Below the pieces are notes generated by a model, which did no database searches, was not told the origin of the DNA, and saw nothing but the letters and a program-made list of their open reading frames with translations. From JBOHWJ01 sp050736615 (GTDB taxonomy: Bacteria > Desulfobacterota > Binatia > Binatales > Binataceae): a DNA stretch of 36,263 nt. Each line of letters begins with the position of its first letter. Position 1 is the stretch's first letter. Shown here piece by piece: positions 15,688-22,891 of this stretch. A program made the position numbers and the translations under genes. The stretch lies in the NCBI GenBank assembly GCA_050736615.1, contig JBOHWL010000254.1, positions 1-36,263 of the forward strand, written 5' to 3'.

Positions 15688-16362
15688 TCACACAGCGGTC
15701 AGGCCAGGGGGCGGGTTCACCAGTGCCTGATGGTTGATCGCGGGGAAGTCCCTGACATGCACTTTGCGCCCGCGAAGTTCCAGCCGCCCTTCCTGGTAAA
15801 GCCGGATCGCGAAGGGAAAAATCCGATGCTCTTCCGCTTGAATTCGCGCCGCCAGCCGAGCCGGATCATCCGCGGGATCAACCGCCACGACCGCCTGTAC
15901 GATTACCGGACCGTCATCGACGCCTTCGCTGACGAAGAAGACCGTGCATCCGCTGAAGCGGACGCCGTAATCGCAGGCCGCTTGCTGTGCGTCAACCCCA
16001 GGGAAGGCGGGTGAGAGCGCCGGGTGGATATTCATGATGCGGTTGTGGAAGGCGCCAATCATTACCGGCGACAGCAGGCGCATAAAGCCGGCGCATGCCA
16101 CCAATTCGACGTCGTGCGCCTTAAGTGCCGCCACCAAAGCGTGATCGAACGCTTCACGCGTCGGGAACTCGCGATGATCGATGAATTCGGTATCGATGCG
16201 ATGGCGGCGCGCACGTTCGAGGCCAGGCGCGGCCGCTTTATTGGAAATCACCACTCGGAGGTCGGCCTTGAGTTCGCCACGCCCGACCGCATCGATGATC
16301 GCCTGCAGATTGGTGCCTTCGCCGGATATCAGCACGCCGAGTTTGACTGGTGCGCGTTCCAT
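15688..16362 (-). CDS. purN: Phosphoribosylglycinamide formyltransferase
   Basis: A 224-residue cytoplasmic enzyme that transfers the formyl group of 10-formyltetrahydrofolate to GAR, the third step of purine synthesis. KLGVLISGEGTNLQAI forms the phosphate-binding start. The catalytic residues are present: Asn111 and His113 in RIMNIHPALSPAFPG and Asp149 in SEGVDDGPV. LAARIQAEEHRIFPFAIRL is the usual C-terminal helix. ATG 16362 (MERAPVKL) is chosen: GGAGACCAGGGAAA precedes it, and the 31 residues that could be added upstream have no family resemblance. It lies 171 bp after purM on the same strand. A TTGACA at 16527-16522 on the minus strand inside that gap has no good -10 partner. Confidence 0.93.
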   Translation of the reverse strand: MERAPVKLGVLISGEGTNLQAIIDAVGRGELKADLRVVISNKAAAPGLERARRHRIDTEFIDHREFPTREAFDHALVAALKAHDVELVACAGFMRLLSPVMIGAFHNRIMNIHPALSPAFPGVDAQQAACDYGVRFSGCTVFFVSEGVDDGPVIVQAVVAVDPADDPARLAARIQAEEHRIFPFAIRLYQEGRLELRGRKVHVRDFPAINHQALVNPPPGLTAV

Positions 16363-16533
16363 TTTCCCTGGTCTCCAGCCGCTGAGAATCGTTATTTGGC
16401 CCTGTTGGACAAAAGCGTAACCGGATTTTGTTCGAAGCAAGTTGCACGAAGGCAAGGAAGCTGATCGCCTTTCTCGAAGAGGCAGTTTAAAATCGCGTCA
16501 TCGCTTTTATGAGAATTCCTTTGTCAACAGAAC

Positions 16534-17571
16534 CTAGATGAACCTGACGCCGCGGACACCGGCCGCGACTTCGCCCACGATAAAGGCCGGTTGCCTGCGA
16601 CGACGAAGAAAGGTTACCACGCGCTCGGCGTCGCCGGGCGCGACCACCGCGACCATGCCGATGCCGTTGTTGAAGGTACGGTCCATTTCGCTTTGCTCGA
16701 TTGGGCCAAGGCGGGCGATCATGGTGAAAATCGGCGGCACCGGCCAGCTTCCTCTTCTTATGATTGCGCGCAAACGCGGCGGCATCACGCGCGGCAGATT
16801 TTCGGGTACACCGCCGCCCGTAATGTTCGCCAGACCTTTAAGCCGGAAGCGGCGAAACAACTCGATCACGTTTTTCGCGTACAGGCGGGTGGGCCGCAAA
16901 AGCTCATTGGCCAGAGTGTCGCCGAGTTCAGCCACGCGTGCGCCCAATTTGAGCCGGGCGCGTTCGAGCAACACCTTGCGCGCGAGCGAAAAGCCGTTGG
17001 AATGAAGCCCGTTGGAGGCAAGCGCGACGAGTACGTCGCCCGCGCGCATCGACTGCGGCCTGGGAATAGCGGCGCGCTCGGCCATACCCACCGCGAAGCC
17101 AGCCAGATCGTATTCTCCGGGTTTGTACATCCCCGGCAATTGGGCGGTCTCGCCGCCGACCAGGCTCATCCCGCTTTCGGCGCATCCGCGTGCGACTCCA
17201 TCGACGATGGTGAGCGCGATTTTCTGATCGAGCTTGCCGCATCCGATGTAATCGAGGAAAAAAAGCGGGCGCGCATTGTGGCATATGATGTCGTTGACGC
17301 ACATCGCGACACAGTCGATGCCAACGGTATCGTGGCGCCCGGTCATGAACGCGAGCTTGAGCTTGGTGCCGACCCCGTCAGTACCCGCCACCATCACGGG
17401 CGCGCGCATGCGCTTGAACTGATCAAGCGCGATCATCGCGCCAAAAGCGCCGATGCCGCCGATCACACCGGCGCCGCCTGCACGCTTCGAGATTGTGCGG
17501 AAAAGCGGAACGAGCCTTTGCTTCAAAGCAATATCGACGCCGGCCTGTCGATAGGTGAGTCGCCGCGCCAT
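16534..17571 (-). CDS. purM: Phosphoribosylformylglycinamidine cyclo-ligase (AIR synthetase)
   Basis: A 345-residue ATP-dependent enzyme that closes FGAM to AIR in purine synthesis. The start MARRLTYRQAGVDI matches the usual TYKDAGVDI opening. Further motifs are GGIGAFGAM, MVAGTDGVGTKLKLA (the glycine-rich ATP loop), VGIDCVAMCVNDI, PLFFLDYIGCGKLD, LVGGETAQLPGMY, ASNGLHSNGFSLAR and LANITGGGVPENLPRV. Length is normal. It starts 3 bp after the stop of the methyltransferase gene, so the two are probably co-transcribed, and purN follows. The C-terminus ends with RGVRFI. Confidence 0.95.
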   Translation of the reverse strand: MARRLTYRQAGVDIALKQRLVPLFRTISKRAGGAGVIGGIGAFGAMIALDQFKRMRAPVMVAGTDGVGTKLKLAFMTGRHDTVGIDCVAMCVNDIICHNARPLFFLDYIGCGKLDQKIALTIVDGVARGCAESGMSLVGGETAQLPGMYKPGEYDLAGFAVGMAERAAIPRPQSMRAGDVLVALASNGLHSNGFSLARKVLLERARLKLGARVAELGDTLANELLRPTRLYAKNVIELFRRFRLKGLANITGGGVPENLPRVMPPRLRAIIRRGSWPVPPIFTMIARLGPIEQSEMDRTFNNGIGMVAVVAPGDAERVVTFLRRRRQPAFIVGEVAAGVRGVRFI

Positions 17572-17574
17572 CGC

Positions 17575-18153
17575 TCAGGTGCGCCGCGCCACGGCGAGCG
17601 CGCGCCATGCCTGCTTGCCGTTGGAATAGACGGTGAGTCCCTCGCGGTAACGCAGCAGTTGCAGGCTCCCGAGCAACTCGCGCAGTTCATAATGATTGAG
17701 CAGGAAACGCGGGTCGCGCGGATGGCCACTGGCCGCCTGGTCGATCAAAAACGTGTCGAACAGCAGCACCCCGCCTGCTTGCAACGACTGGATAAGGCGC
17801 GGGACCAACCCGCGATCAAGATAGCTGACGTTGATGATCACGGCGAAGCGCCGCGGGTGAAACGGAAAACCGTGTTCGAGGTCGCTCACAACCGGGGTGA
17901 TGGGGAGTTTTTCCGTCGTCGCGGAAGTGGCCAGCGAGCCCATCGCGGTAACGGAGAAATCAGTCGCGAACACATGAAAACCGGCACGTGCCAGAGCGAT
18001 CGTGTTGCGTCCCATTCCGGCCGCCACGTCGAGAGCGAGCCCGCGCGGCAATAGTGGCATCATCTCGATTAACGATGGCTCGGGCTCGCCGACCGCCATT
18101 CCAAGGCGAAAACGCTCTTCCCACATCGCACGCGCATCAAGTTTAGAACGCAC
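17575..18153 (-). CDS. Class I SAM-dependent methyltransferase, substrate unknown
   Basis: A 192-residue Rossmann-fold methyltransferase. Motif I is ALDVAAGMGRNTIALA, followed by the acidic post-I residue in VFATDFS. A motif IV-like strand is AVIINVSYLDRGLVPRL, and LQAGGVLLFDTF is the next strand. The overall wording resembles the TehB/Tellurite-resistance-like and ubiE-like small methyltransferases. The GTG start at 18153 follows CGGAGTCTGTGAC; this GGAG lies in the dispersed-repeat fragment at 18149-18203. An ATG at 18126 is possible but has no ribosome-binding site. The stop is 3 bp before purM, so it is likely co-expressed with purine genes, without proof of a functional link. Confidence 0.8.
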   Translation of the reverse strand: MRSKLDARAMWEERFRLGMAVGEPEPSLIEMMPLLPRGLALDVAAGMGRNTIALARAGFHVFATDFSVTAMGSLATSATTEKLPITPVVSDLEHGFPFHPRRFAVIINVSYLDRGLVPRLIQSLQAGGVLLFDTFLIDQAASGHPRDPRFLLNHYELRELLGSLQLLRYREGLTVYSNGKQAWRALAVARRT

Positions 18154-18203
18154 GTCACAGACTCCGTTCGGAATGACAGATTAAGATTTGCACAGAGCTT
18201 CCC
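18149..18203. repeat. Half copy of the MITE-like repeat, copy D
   Basis: On the minus strand from 18203 this reads GGGAAGCTCTGTGCAAATC, then GTCATTCCGAACGGAGTCTG. That is the same end sequence as copies A and C (GTCATTCTGAACGAAGTCTG), without the opposite arm. It fills the 58-bp space between comF and the methyltransferase gene and carries the GGAG that serves the latter's GTG start. Confidence 0.6.
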
Positions 18204-18211
18204 TCGTTCGC

Positions 18212-18943
18212 TCATACCGCGCGCGCCAAGGTTAAAACGTCAACGCGACGGGCGCCCGCTTCGAGCAACGTGCGCGCGCATTCGTCGGCGGTGGCGCCGG
18301 TGGTCATCACGTCGTCGACCAGCAGCACGCGGCAATTGGCTACGCGTCTGGGGCGCTTGATCGCGAAGGCGCGCCTGACATTAGCTCGGCGCTGATGATG
18401 ATCTTGGGAGGTTTGCGGCGCGGTGGCGCGCACGCGCACCAGGTTGCTTACGTCCATCGGCCGGCGCATCCAACGTGCGACCGCCGTCCCCAGCAATGCG
18501 GCCTGATTGAAGCCGCGCCAACGCAGGCGTCCGCGATGAAGCGGGACGGGGATGATCACGTCGTAATCGTTGCCGGCCAGCGGCACGATTTCTCCCAGAC
18601 ACTCCGCCAACGCCCGGGCAAGCGACTGATCGAGGCCGTACTTATGCCGCCGAATTATCGAAGGCACGGTTTGCAAATCTTCGCCGGCGTTCGGGCGGTA
18701 ACGTGCGATCGCGCGAGCGGTGCTGAAATGGGGCGGCGATTTGGCGCATTGGACACACCACCGCGAGCTTTCCACCGTCGCAGCCGTTAGCGGGATGCCG
18801 CAGATTTCACACCATGGCTCGTTTACCCGTTCGATGCGCGCCAGACATCGCACGCACAGCCGCCTGATGGTGTCGGGCGGCTGGCGCTCGGCGCACGCGG
18901 CGCATCGCGGTGGATAAAGAAAATTGAGCACGTGATCGAACAT
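18212..18943 (-). CDS. comF: ComF family phosphoribosyltransferase-like protein
   Basis: A 243-residue cytoplasmic protein. In naturally competent bacteria ComF/GntX-type proteins help DNA uptake; in many others the role is unknown. The N-terminal zinc-finger region has paired cysteines: CAAC, CVRC, CEIC and CVQC. The C-terminal phosphoribosyltransferase fold has YDVIIPVPLHRGRLRWRGFNQA, the usual RxRGFNQ block, and the PRPP loop CRVLLVDDVMTTGAT. ATG 18943 (MFDHVLNFLYPPRC) is chosen because family members begin just before the first Cys pair, and TAGGC lies upstream; the frame extends to 18997. It is upstream of the methyltransferase and divergent from the CoA-transferase gene. Confidence 0.88.
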   Translation of the reverse strand: MFDHVLNFLYPPRCAACAERQPPDTIRRLCVRCLARIERVNEPWCEICGIPLTAATVESSRWCVQCAKSPPHFSTARAIARYRPNAGEDLQTVPSIIRRHKYGLDQSLARALAECLGEIVPLAGNDYDVIIPVPLHRGRLRWRGFNQAALLGTAVARWMRRPMDVSNLVRVRATAPQTSQDHHQRRANVRRAFAIKRPRRVANCRVLLVDDVMTTGATADECARTLLEAGARRVDVLTLARAV

Positions 18944-19056
18944 CGGAACGCCTACCATAGAAATGAAGATTTGCGCGGCCAAACTCAAGTAACCCACGCG
19001 GCCGCATTCATCTTCAAAAAGCGACCCCCTGGATAGCTACGATTCGCGCATTTCTG

Positions 19057-19065
19057 TGGTATAGA
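19057..19065 (+). promoter_or_regulatory. Extended -10 promoter of the CoA-transferase gene
   Basis: TGG-TATAGA, an extended -10 box, ends 6 nt before the ATG at 19072. A start site about 7 nt downstream would fall on the start codon itself, giving a leaderless mRNA. AGAAGG inside the box could alternatively act as a ribosome-binding site for a transcript started further upstream. Confidence 0.5.
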
Positions 19066-19071
19066 AGGCGC

Positions 19072-20292
19072 ATGGACGCACCGCTCAAAGGAATCAGGGT
19101 CATCGATTGGACGATTTGGCAACAGGGACCAGTGGCGACCACGATGCTCGCTGACATGGGCGCCGAGGTCATCAAGATCGAGGAGCGCGATAAAGGTGAT
19201 CCCGGTCGCGCGATTTTCGCCATCGGCGGGTCCTCCGCGACCTCAAAAGGAGGCAGTCACAATTTCTATTTCGAAGCCAACAATCGCCATAAGAAGAGTA
19301 TCACGCTCAATCTAACCAAGCTCGAAGCCCGCGAAATAGTCTACAAGCTCGTGGCCAAAAGCGACGTGTTTGTGCAGAATTTCCGCAAAGGCGTGGCCGG
19401 ACGGCTGGGACTTGGCTACGAGGAACTGCGCAAGCATAATGCCAAGCTGATTTACGCCAGTTCCTCCGGTTATGGCCCGTACGGACCCGACAGCGGCGAG
19501 CCGTCGTTCGATTATCTCGCGCAGTCGCGCTCGGGCATCATGAATATCGCCAGCGTCACCAGTGACGAGCCGATCTACCTTACCGGCGGGATCGCCGACC
19601 AGATGGGCGCGATTATGCTGGCCTATGGCGTGATGAGCGCTCTGGTTGCGCGCGAACGCCAAGGCGTCGGCCAGGAGGTTAACGCCTCGCATCTCGGCTC
19701 GATGATCGCGTTGCAGGGTCTGAACGTCTCGAGCCGCACGATCCTGGGCCACGAGTTTCCGCGCAATACCCGTGACGACGCCTACAATCCGTTATGGAAT
19801 CATTATAAATGCGCCGATGGCAAATGGTTGAGCCTCGGGATGCTGCAAACCGATCGCTATTGGAAGGATTTCTGTAAAGCCGTCGGCATCGAGGAGCTGA
19901 CCGACGATGAACGCTTCAGCAATATAAAGGCGCGTGGCCGCAATCATCGCGAACTCGTGCGTATCCTTGACGGCCTGTTCGCCACTAAATCGCGCCCGGA
20001 GTGGCTCAAAATACTCAAGCAGGGTGGTGACTTCATTTACACCGTCGTCAACCGCATCGACGATTTGCCCAACGACGAGCAGGTGCTGGCCAACGGCTAT
20101 ATTGTCGACTACGACCATCCGGAGATTGGATCGACCAAACTGGTCGGCGTCCCCGTGCTTCTCAGCGAGACACCCGGTGAAGCGCGCGGGCGGGCGCCTG
20201 AACTGGGGGAAAATACCGAGATGATTCTGACGGAATTACTGGACTATAGCTGGGAAGACGTGGCGCGCCTGCACGAATCCGGCGTTATCTGA
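19072..20292 (+). CDS. CaiB/BaiF (class III) CoA-transferase
   Basis: A 406-residue cytoplasmic enzyme of the family that moves CoA between carboxylic acids by way of a covalent aspartyl-CoA intermediate. The N-terminal Rossmann block has KGIRVIDWT, LADMGAEVIKIE and NRHKKSITLNL. FVQNFRKGVAGRLGLGYEEL is a family signature. The catalytic Asp is probably Asp147 in PSFDYLAQSRSG. WLSLGMLQTDRYWKDFC and the C-terminal SWEDVARLHESGVI are also typical. Donor and acceptor cannot be inferred. The gene is followed after 36 bp by a SnoaL-like gene, so the two probably form an operon. It is divergent from comF. Confidence 0.9.
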   Translation: MDAPLKGIRVIDWTIWQQGPVATTMLADMGAEVIKIEERDKGDPGRAIFAIGGSSATSKGGSHNFYFEANNRHKKSITLNLTKLEAREIVYKLVAKSDVFVQNFRKGVAGRLGLGYEELRKHNAKLIYASSSGYGPYGPDSGEPSFDYLAQSRSGIMNIASVTSDEPIYLTGGIADQMGAIMLAYGVMSALVARERQGVGQEVNASHLGSMIALQGLNVSSRTILGHEFPRNTRDDAYNPLWNHYKCADGKWLSLGMLQTDRYWKDFCKAVGIEELTDDERFSNIKARGRNHRELVRILDGLFATKSRPEWLKILKQGGDFIYTVVNRIDDLPNDEQVLANGYIVDYDHPEIGSTKLVGVPVLLSETPGEARGRAPELGENTEMILTELLDYSWEDVARLHESGVI

Positions 20293-20328
20293 AATTGCGG
20301 GAAAGACCCGCACGATGGAGATAATTCC

Positions 20329-20739
20329 ATGGGCTTGACGGGAACACTGGAAGATCGCGAGCAGATTCGGGAGTTGTACGCGCGTTATGCGCATACCGTT
20401 GACCATGACCAATTTCCCGCCTGGGTGAAATGTTTCACCGAGGATGGGACCTTCGAAAGTCCCATCTTTGGCAAGCATTCGGGCCCACAGGGGCTGTTCA
20501 AATTCACGGCGCTGTACAAGGAATCGATGGGCGGGGCGCGGGTCCGCCATGTCATGAGCAACATCCTGTTCGAGGTGGACGGCGATCACGCCAACGGCAG
20601 TTGCTATCTCAGCTATTATCATTGCAAAGACGGCAAGGTCTCGCTGGCCGCCTTGGGGCGTTACGATGACCGGTTGCGCAAGGTCAACGGTGAATGGCTG
20701 TTTGAGAGCCGCAAGGTGACAATCGACGGTCACGCCTGA
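20329..20739 (+). CDS. SnoaL-like / NTF2-superfamily protein
   Basis: A 136-residue protein of the cystatin-like alpha+beta cone fold. LEDREQIRELYARYAHTVDHDQFPAWVKCFTEDGTFES is split over helix and strand as in SnoaL_4 proteins; FRxR-like RVRHVMSNILFEV and YYHCKDGKVSLAALGRYDDRLRK are the expected beta strands, and GEWLFESRKV ends the fold. Family members include small dehydratases, isomerases and ring hydroxylase partners. His23 and Asp24 lie where some relatives place the catalytic pair. GGAG sits about 8 nt before the ATG. The link with the upstream CoA-transferase suggests a shared catabolic route, but no substrate can be named. Confidence 0.8.
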   Translation: MGLTGTLEDREQIRELYARYAHTVDHDQFPAWVKCFTEDGTFESPIFGKHSGPQGLFKFTALYKESMGGARVRHVMSNILFEVDGDHANGSCYLSYYHCKDGKVSLAALGRYDDRLRKVNGEWLFESRKVTIDGHA

Positions 20740-20760
20740 AGCGCCGCGCTCTTATCCGAG

Positions 20761-21681
20761 TTAGGTGGTCGCGCCGGTGTCTGGTTGCAAACCAAGACGC
20801 TCCAGGACCGCGTTCAAATCAGCCGCCAACGGCGCTCTTACGTGGACGTGCCCACCGTGGGGCGTCGTGAATTGGAGTTCCGCCAGATGTAGCCAGAAGC
20901 GGCCTTCCGCCAGCCCCTCCAGCGACGGACCGCCGTAGAGTTTGTCACCAGCCAATGGGAAGTCTTCACTCGCCAGGTGCATGCGTATCTGATGCCGCCG
21001 CCCGGTGCGCGGCGTCACTCTCACGCGCGTAAAAGCTCCAAGGCATTCGAGCGGTTCGATCAGTGTGGCGGCGGGCCGCGCAACACCAGCGAGACGATTG
21101 CCTCTGCCGGCGTCAGGATTGAGCGCGACCATCTTGCGCCGATTCTTCGGGCTATGAGCGATCGGGCGAGCGATCTCGATGGGCGCGATCAGCGTTCCGG
21201 TGATCAACGCCTCATAAATCCGTGCAACGCGGCCGTTGCGGATGTCCGCCCGTAGCTTCATCAGCGCCTCGGTGTTGCGGGCGATTAACAATGCGCCGGA
21301 GGTCCCATTATCCAGCCGATGAACGAGGCCGCCTTCGAGTGGATTATCCCCGACCGTCGCGACCTCGGGATAACGCGCGACGACAGCATTAATCACGGTT
21401 CCAAGCTCGCCGGCGCGAATCGGATGGCACGGCATCAGCGGCGGCTTGTCGATGACCACAACGTTCTGGTCCTCGTACAAGACGTTCACCTCACCGGCGG
21501 GCGCGATGGTGCATATCTCGGGCCGGGCGATCACCTCGACTTGGTCGTCCCGCCCGACGATTGCGCCCTTGCGGCATCGATGGCCGTTGAGCAACACGCC
21601 GCCTTGCGCGATCAGTTCGCGCGCCATTCGGCGTGAAGCGGCCATTCCCGTTCGCACCAGGTAACGATCAAGCCGCTCCAT
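20761..21681 (-). CDS. RluA/RluD-family RNA pseudouridine synthase with S4 domain
   Basis: A 306-residue enzyme that isomerises uridine to pseudouridine in rRNA or tRNA. The N-terminal S4 RNA-binding domain (about 1-55) has DRYLVRTGMAASRRMARELI and GGVLLNGHRC. The catalytic domain has VVVIDKPPLMPCHP, then GGLVHRLDNGTSGALLIA with catalytic Asp124, ARIYEALITG, and RVTPRTGRRHQIRMHLA. ATG 21681 is chosen. The frame stays open to 21891, but the added 70 residues run through a dispersed repeat module (21684-21756) and have no family resemblance. It converges on the SnoaL-like gene. Which uridine is modified cannot be told. Confidence 0.88.
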   Translation of the reverse strand: MERLDRYLVRTGMAASRRMARELIAQGGVLLNGHRCRKGAIVGRDDQVEVIARPEICTIAPAGEVNVLYEDQNVVVIDKPPLMPCHPIRAGELGTVINAVVARYPEVATVGDNPLEGGLVHRLDNGTSGALLIARNTEALMKLRADIRNGRVARIYEALITGTLIAPIEIARPIAHSPKNRRKMVALNPDAGRGNRLAGVARPAATLIEPLECLGAFTRVRVTPRTGRRHQIRMHLASEDFPLAGDKLYGGPSLEGLAEGRFWLHLAELQFTTPHGGHVHVRAPLAADLNAVLERLGLQPDTGATT

Positions 21682-21683
21682 TA

Positions 21684-21756
21684 GCGAAGCCGGCGGCGGA
21701 GCGAGCAGACGAGTCGGTTCGCTGCGTTCAGGATACGAGTCTGCGAATTGCGTCTC
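21684..21756. repeat. Interior module of the dispersed repeat family
   Basis: GGCGGAGCGAGCAGACGAG and ACGAGTCTGCGAATTGCGT occur here. They match interior modules of copies B, C and the 31.6-kb copy. The module lies directly upstream of the pseudouridine synthase start codon, where a promoter would be expected. No terminal GGGAACC end is seen. Confidence 0.55.
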
Positions 21757-21805
21757 GAAATCAATATGACAACTCGTATGTGACGCTTCTCTAATGTGGA
21801 TGGCT

Positions 21806-22384
21806 TCAGTTGTCCGAAATGCCGTAACGCACCCAGCCTTCGATTTGCCGGAAAAACCCGCCAAACGGATTTTCGTTAGCCGCCGGCACAAAGAAGCACT
21901 TGCGCATGTAATCGAGCGCTCCCGAGTAATGCTCGAAACCTTTGCTCAGTTCTTCGAACATCAGAAAGCCCGGACGGTAAAGCGAAACGTCGAGTTCCGA
22001 CACCATCCGATAGGAGCGCGCCCCCTCTTCGAGGTAGAAGTTCAAATAGCCACCGCGTTCGACAAAACGCCGGAACAGTCCTGACATGAATAGGGTATAA
22101 TCGCCCACGTATTTGTGCACCGTCCGCTCGCCCACCACCCGCATCTCCTGGTTATCCGCGAGCGGGGTAAGTTGCGCCAGCATCATCTCGACCACGCTCT
22201 TGAGACGCCGCCCCTCAGCGTCGCGCAACGCGAGCCAACGGTCGGAGCGGCTGAAGTCGGCCAGCACGGTGGCAAGGTATTCAGCGATCCGCTGGTCGCC
22301 GACGCCAAGCTGATCGAAACTTTTGCGGACCATGATGAGGAAGAAGCCTTTGAGTTTCTCCGAAGACGATCGCTCAACCCGCAT
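21806..22384 (-). CDS. Conserved-looking protein of unknown function
   Basis: A 192-residue soluble protein that I do not recognise. It is mostly helical by composition, with MVRKSFDQLGVGDQRIAEYLATVLADF near the start, a middle segment VVGERTVHKYVGDYTLFMSGLFRRF and a conserved-looking RSYRMVSELDVSLYRPGFLMFEELSKGFEHYSGALDYMRKC, given here only in outline. There is no signal peptide, membrane helix or nucleotide-binding motif. ATG 22384 follows TTGGAGACCTGT, a good Shine-Dalgarno at 7 nt. Neighbours are the pseudouridine synthase (downstream, 124 bp) and a repeat-filled gap upstream. Composition and the ribosome-binding site support a real gene. Confidence 0.65.
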   Translation of the reverse strand: MRVERSSSEKLKGFFLIMVRKSFDQLGVGDQRIAEYLATVLADFSRSDRWLALRDAEGRRLKSVVEMMLAQLTPLADNQEMRVVGERTVHKYVGDYTLFMSGLFRRFVERGGYLNFYLEEGARSYRMVSELDVSLYRPGFLMFEELSKGFEHYSGALDYMRKCFFVPAANENPFGGFFRQIEGWVRYGISDN

Positions 22385-22500
22385 ACAGGTCTCCAATCCT
22401 ACCCGAAGTCGCCGCGTGAGTTTCCCTACTTGTGTATAATCTTAGCGGCTCGAGCGTGATCGCGCCATTGACACCAGGCGGACCGACGCCGGGCGGGACG

Positions 22501-22640
22501 TAGTGGAGCCGAGCAGGCGAGTCCGCGAGCTGCGTTGAGAAAAAGTGGAGCCGAGCACATTAGTGGAGCCCAGCGGGACGAGCGCATTAGCGACGCCAAA
22601 GGCGGAGCTAGCAAACGAGTCTGCGAGTCGCGTTCAGAGT
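22501..22640. repeat. Tandem modules of the dispersed repeat family
   Basis: GTGGAGCCGAGCA-type units occur at 22503, 22545 and, as GTGGAGCCCAGCG, at 22563. GAGTCCGCGAGCTGCGTT (22520) and GAGTCTGCGAGTCGCGTT (22618) are a second repeated unit. GGCGGAGCTAGCAAACGAG links them to copies C and B. The space between the unknown gene (start 22384) and the small membrane protein (end 22640) holds only these modules and a TATAAT on the plus strand at 22435-22440 with no gene behind it. Confidence 0.6.
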
Positions 22641-22891
22641 CAGGCGTCGGCGCGCCGCGCTGATAGGCGGGTCCGCGGCGCCAAGGCCCCGGAAGTTGCG
22701 CGCGAGCGAACGCCGCCGCTGGGTGCGGCGAATTTATGCTGGTAGGCGGGAAACTGCCACCATGACGCCCAAACCAACAGCGCCAGCACGATCAGCGCCG
22801 TTATCACGTCGGCCAGTCCCAGCCTGATCGCTCCGACTGCCCACCCCGTACGCCGCCGCATGCGCTGTTCCATCAATGCCGAAGCGATCAT
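22640..22891 (-). CDS. Small single-helix membrane protein coupled to uvrA
   Basis: An 83-residue hypothetical protein. A basic N-terminus (MEQRMRRRTG) is followed by one strong membrane helix (about 26-45, LADVITALIVLALLVWASWW), then QFPAYQHKFAAP and a basic Ala/Arg/Ser tail. ATG 22891 overlaps the TGA stop of uvrA (TGATG) and GGAAGGG lies just upstream inside uvrA, which suggests coupled translation. The last 20 or so codons run towards the repeat modules, so the original C-terminus may have been altered. No family is recognised and no role in DNA repair should be assumed. Confidence 0.5.
   Translation of the reverse strand: MIASALMEQRMRRRTGWAVGAIRLGLADVITALIVLALLVWASWWQFPAYQHKFAAPSGGVRSRATSGALAPRTRLSARRADA

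Noticed and set aside
16522..16527. TTGACA on the minus strand in the purM-purN gap
   Set aside because: No acceptable -10 at 16-18 bp, so not called as a promoter.
16591..18054. 487-codon plus-strand ORF across purM and the methyltransferase
   Set aside because: Antisense to two well-supported genes; no family motif.
22435..22440. Perfect TATAAT on the plus strand
   Set aside because: No gene follows on that strand, only repeat modules. A small RNA cannot be excluded but nothing else supports it.
22501..22640. Repeated units considered as a CRISPR array
   Set aside because: Units are unequal in length, degenerate, not separated by unique spacers of constant size, and no cas gene is present.
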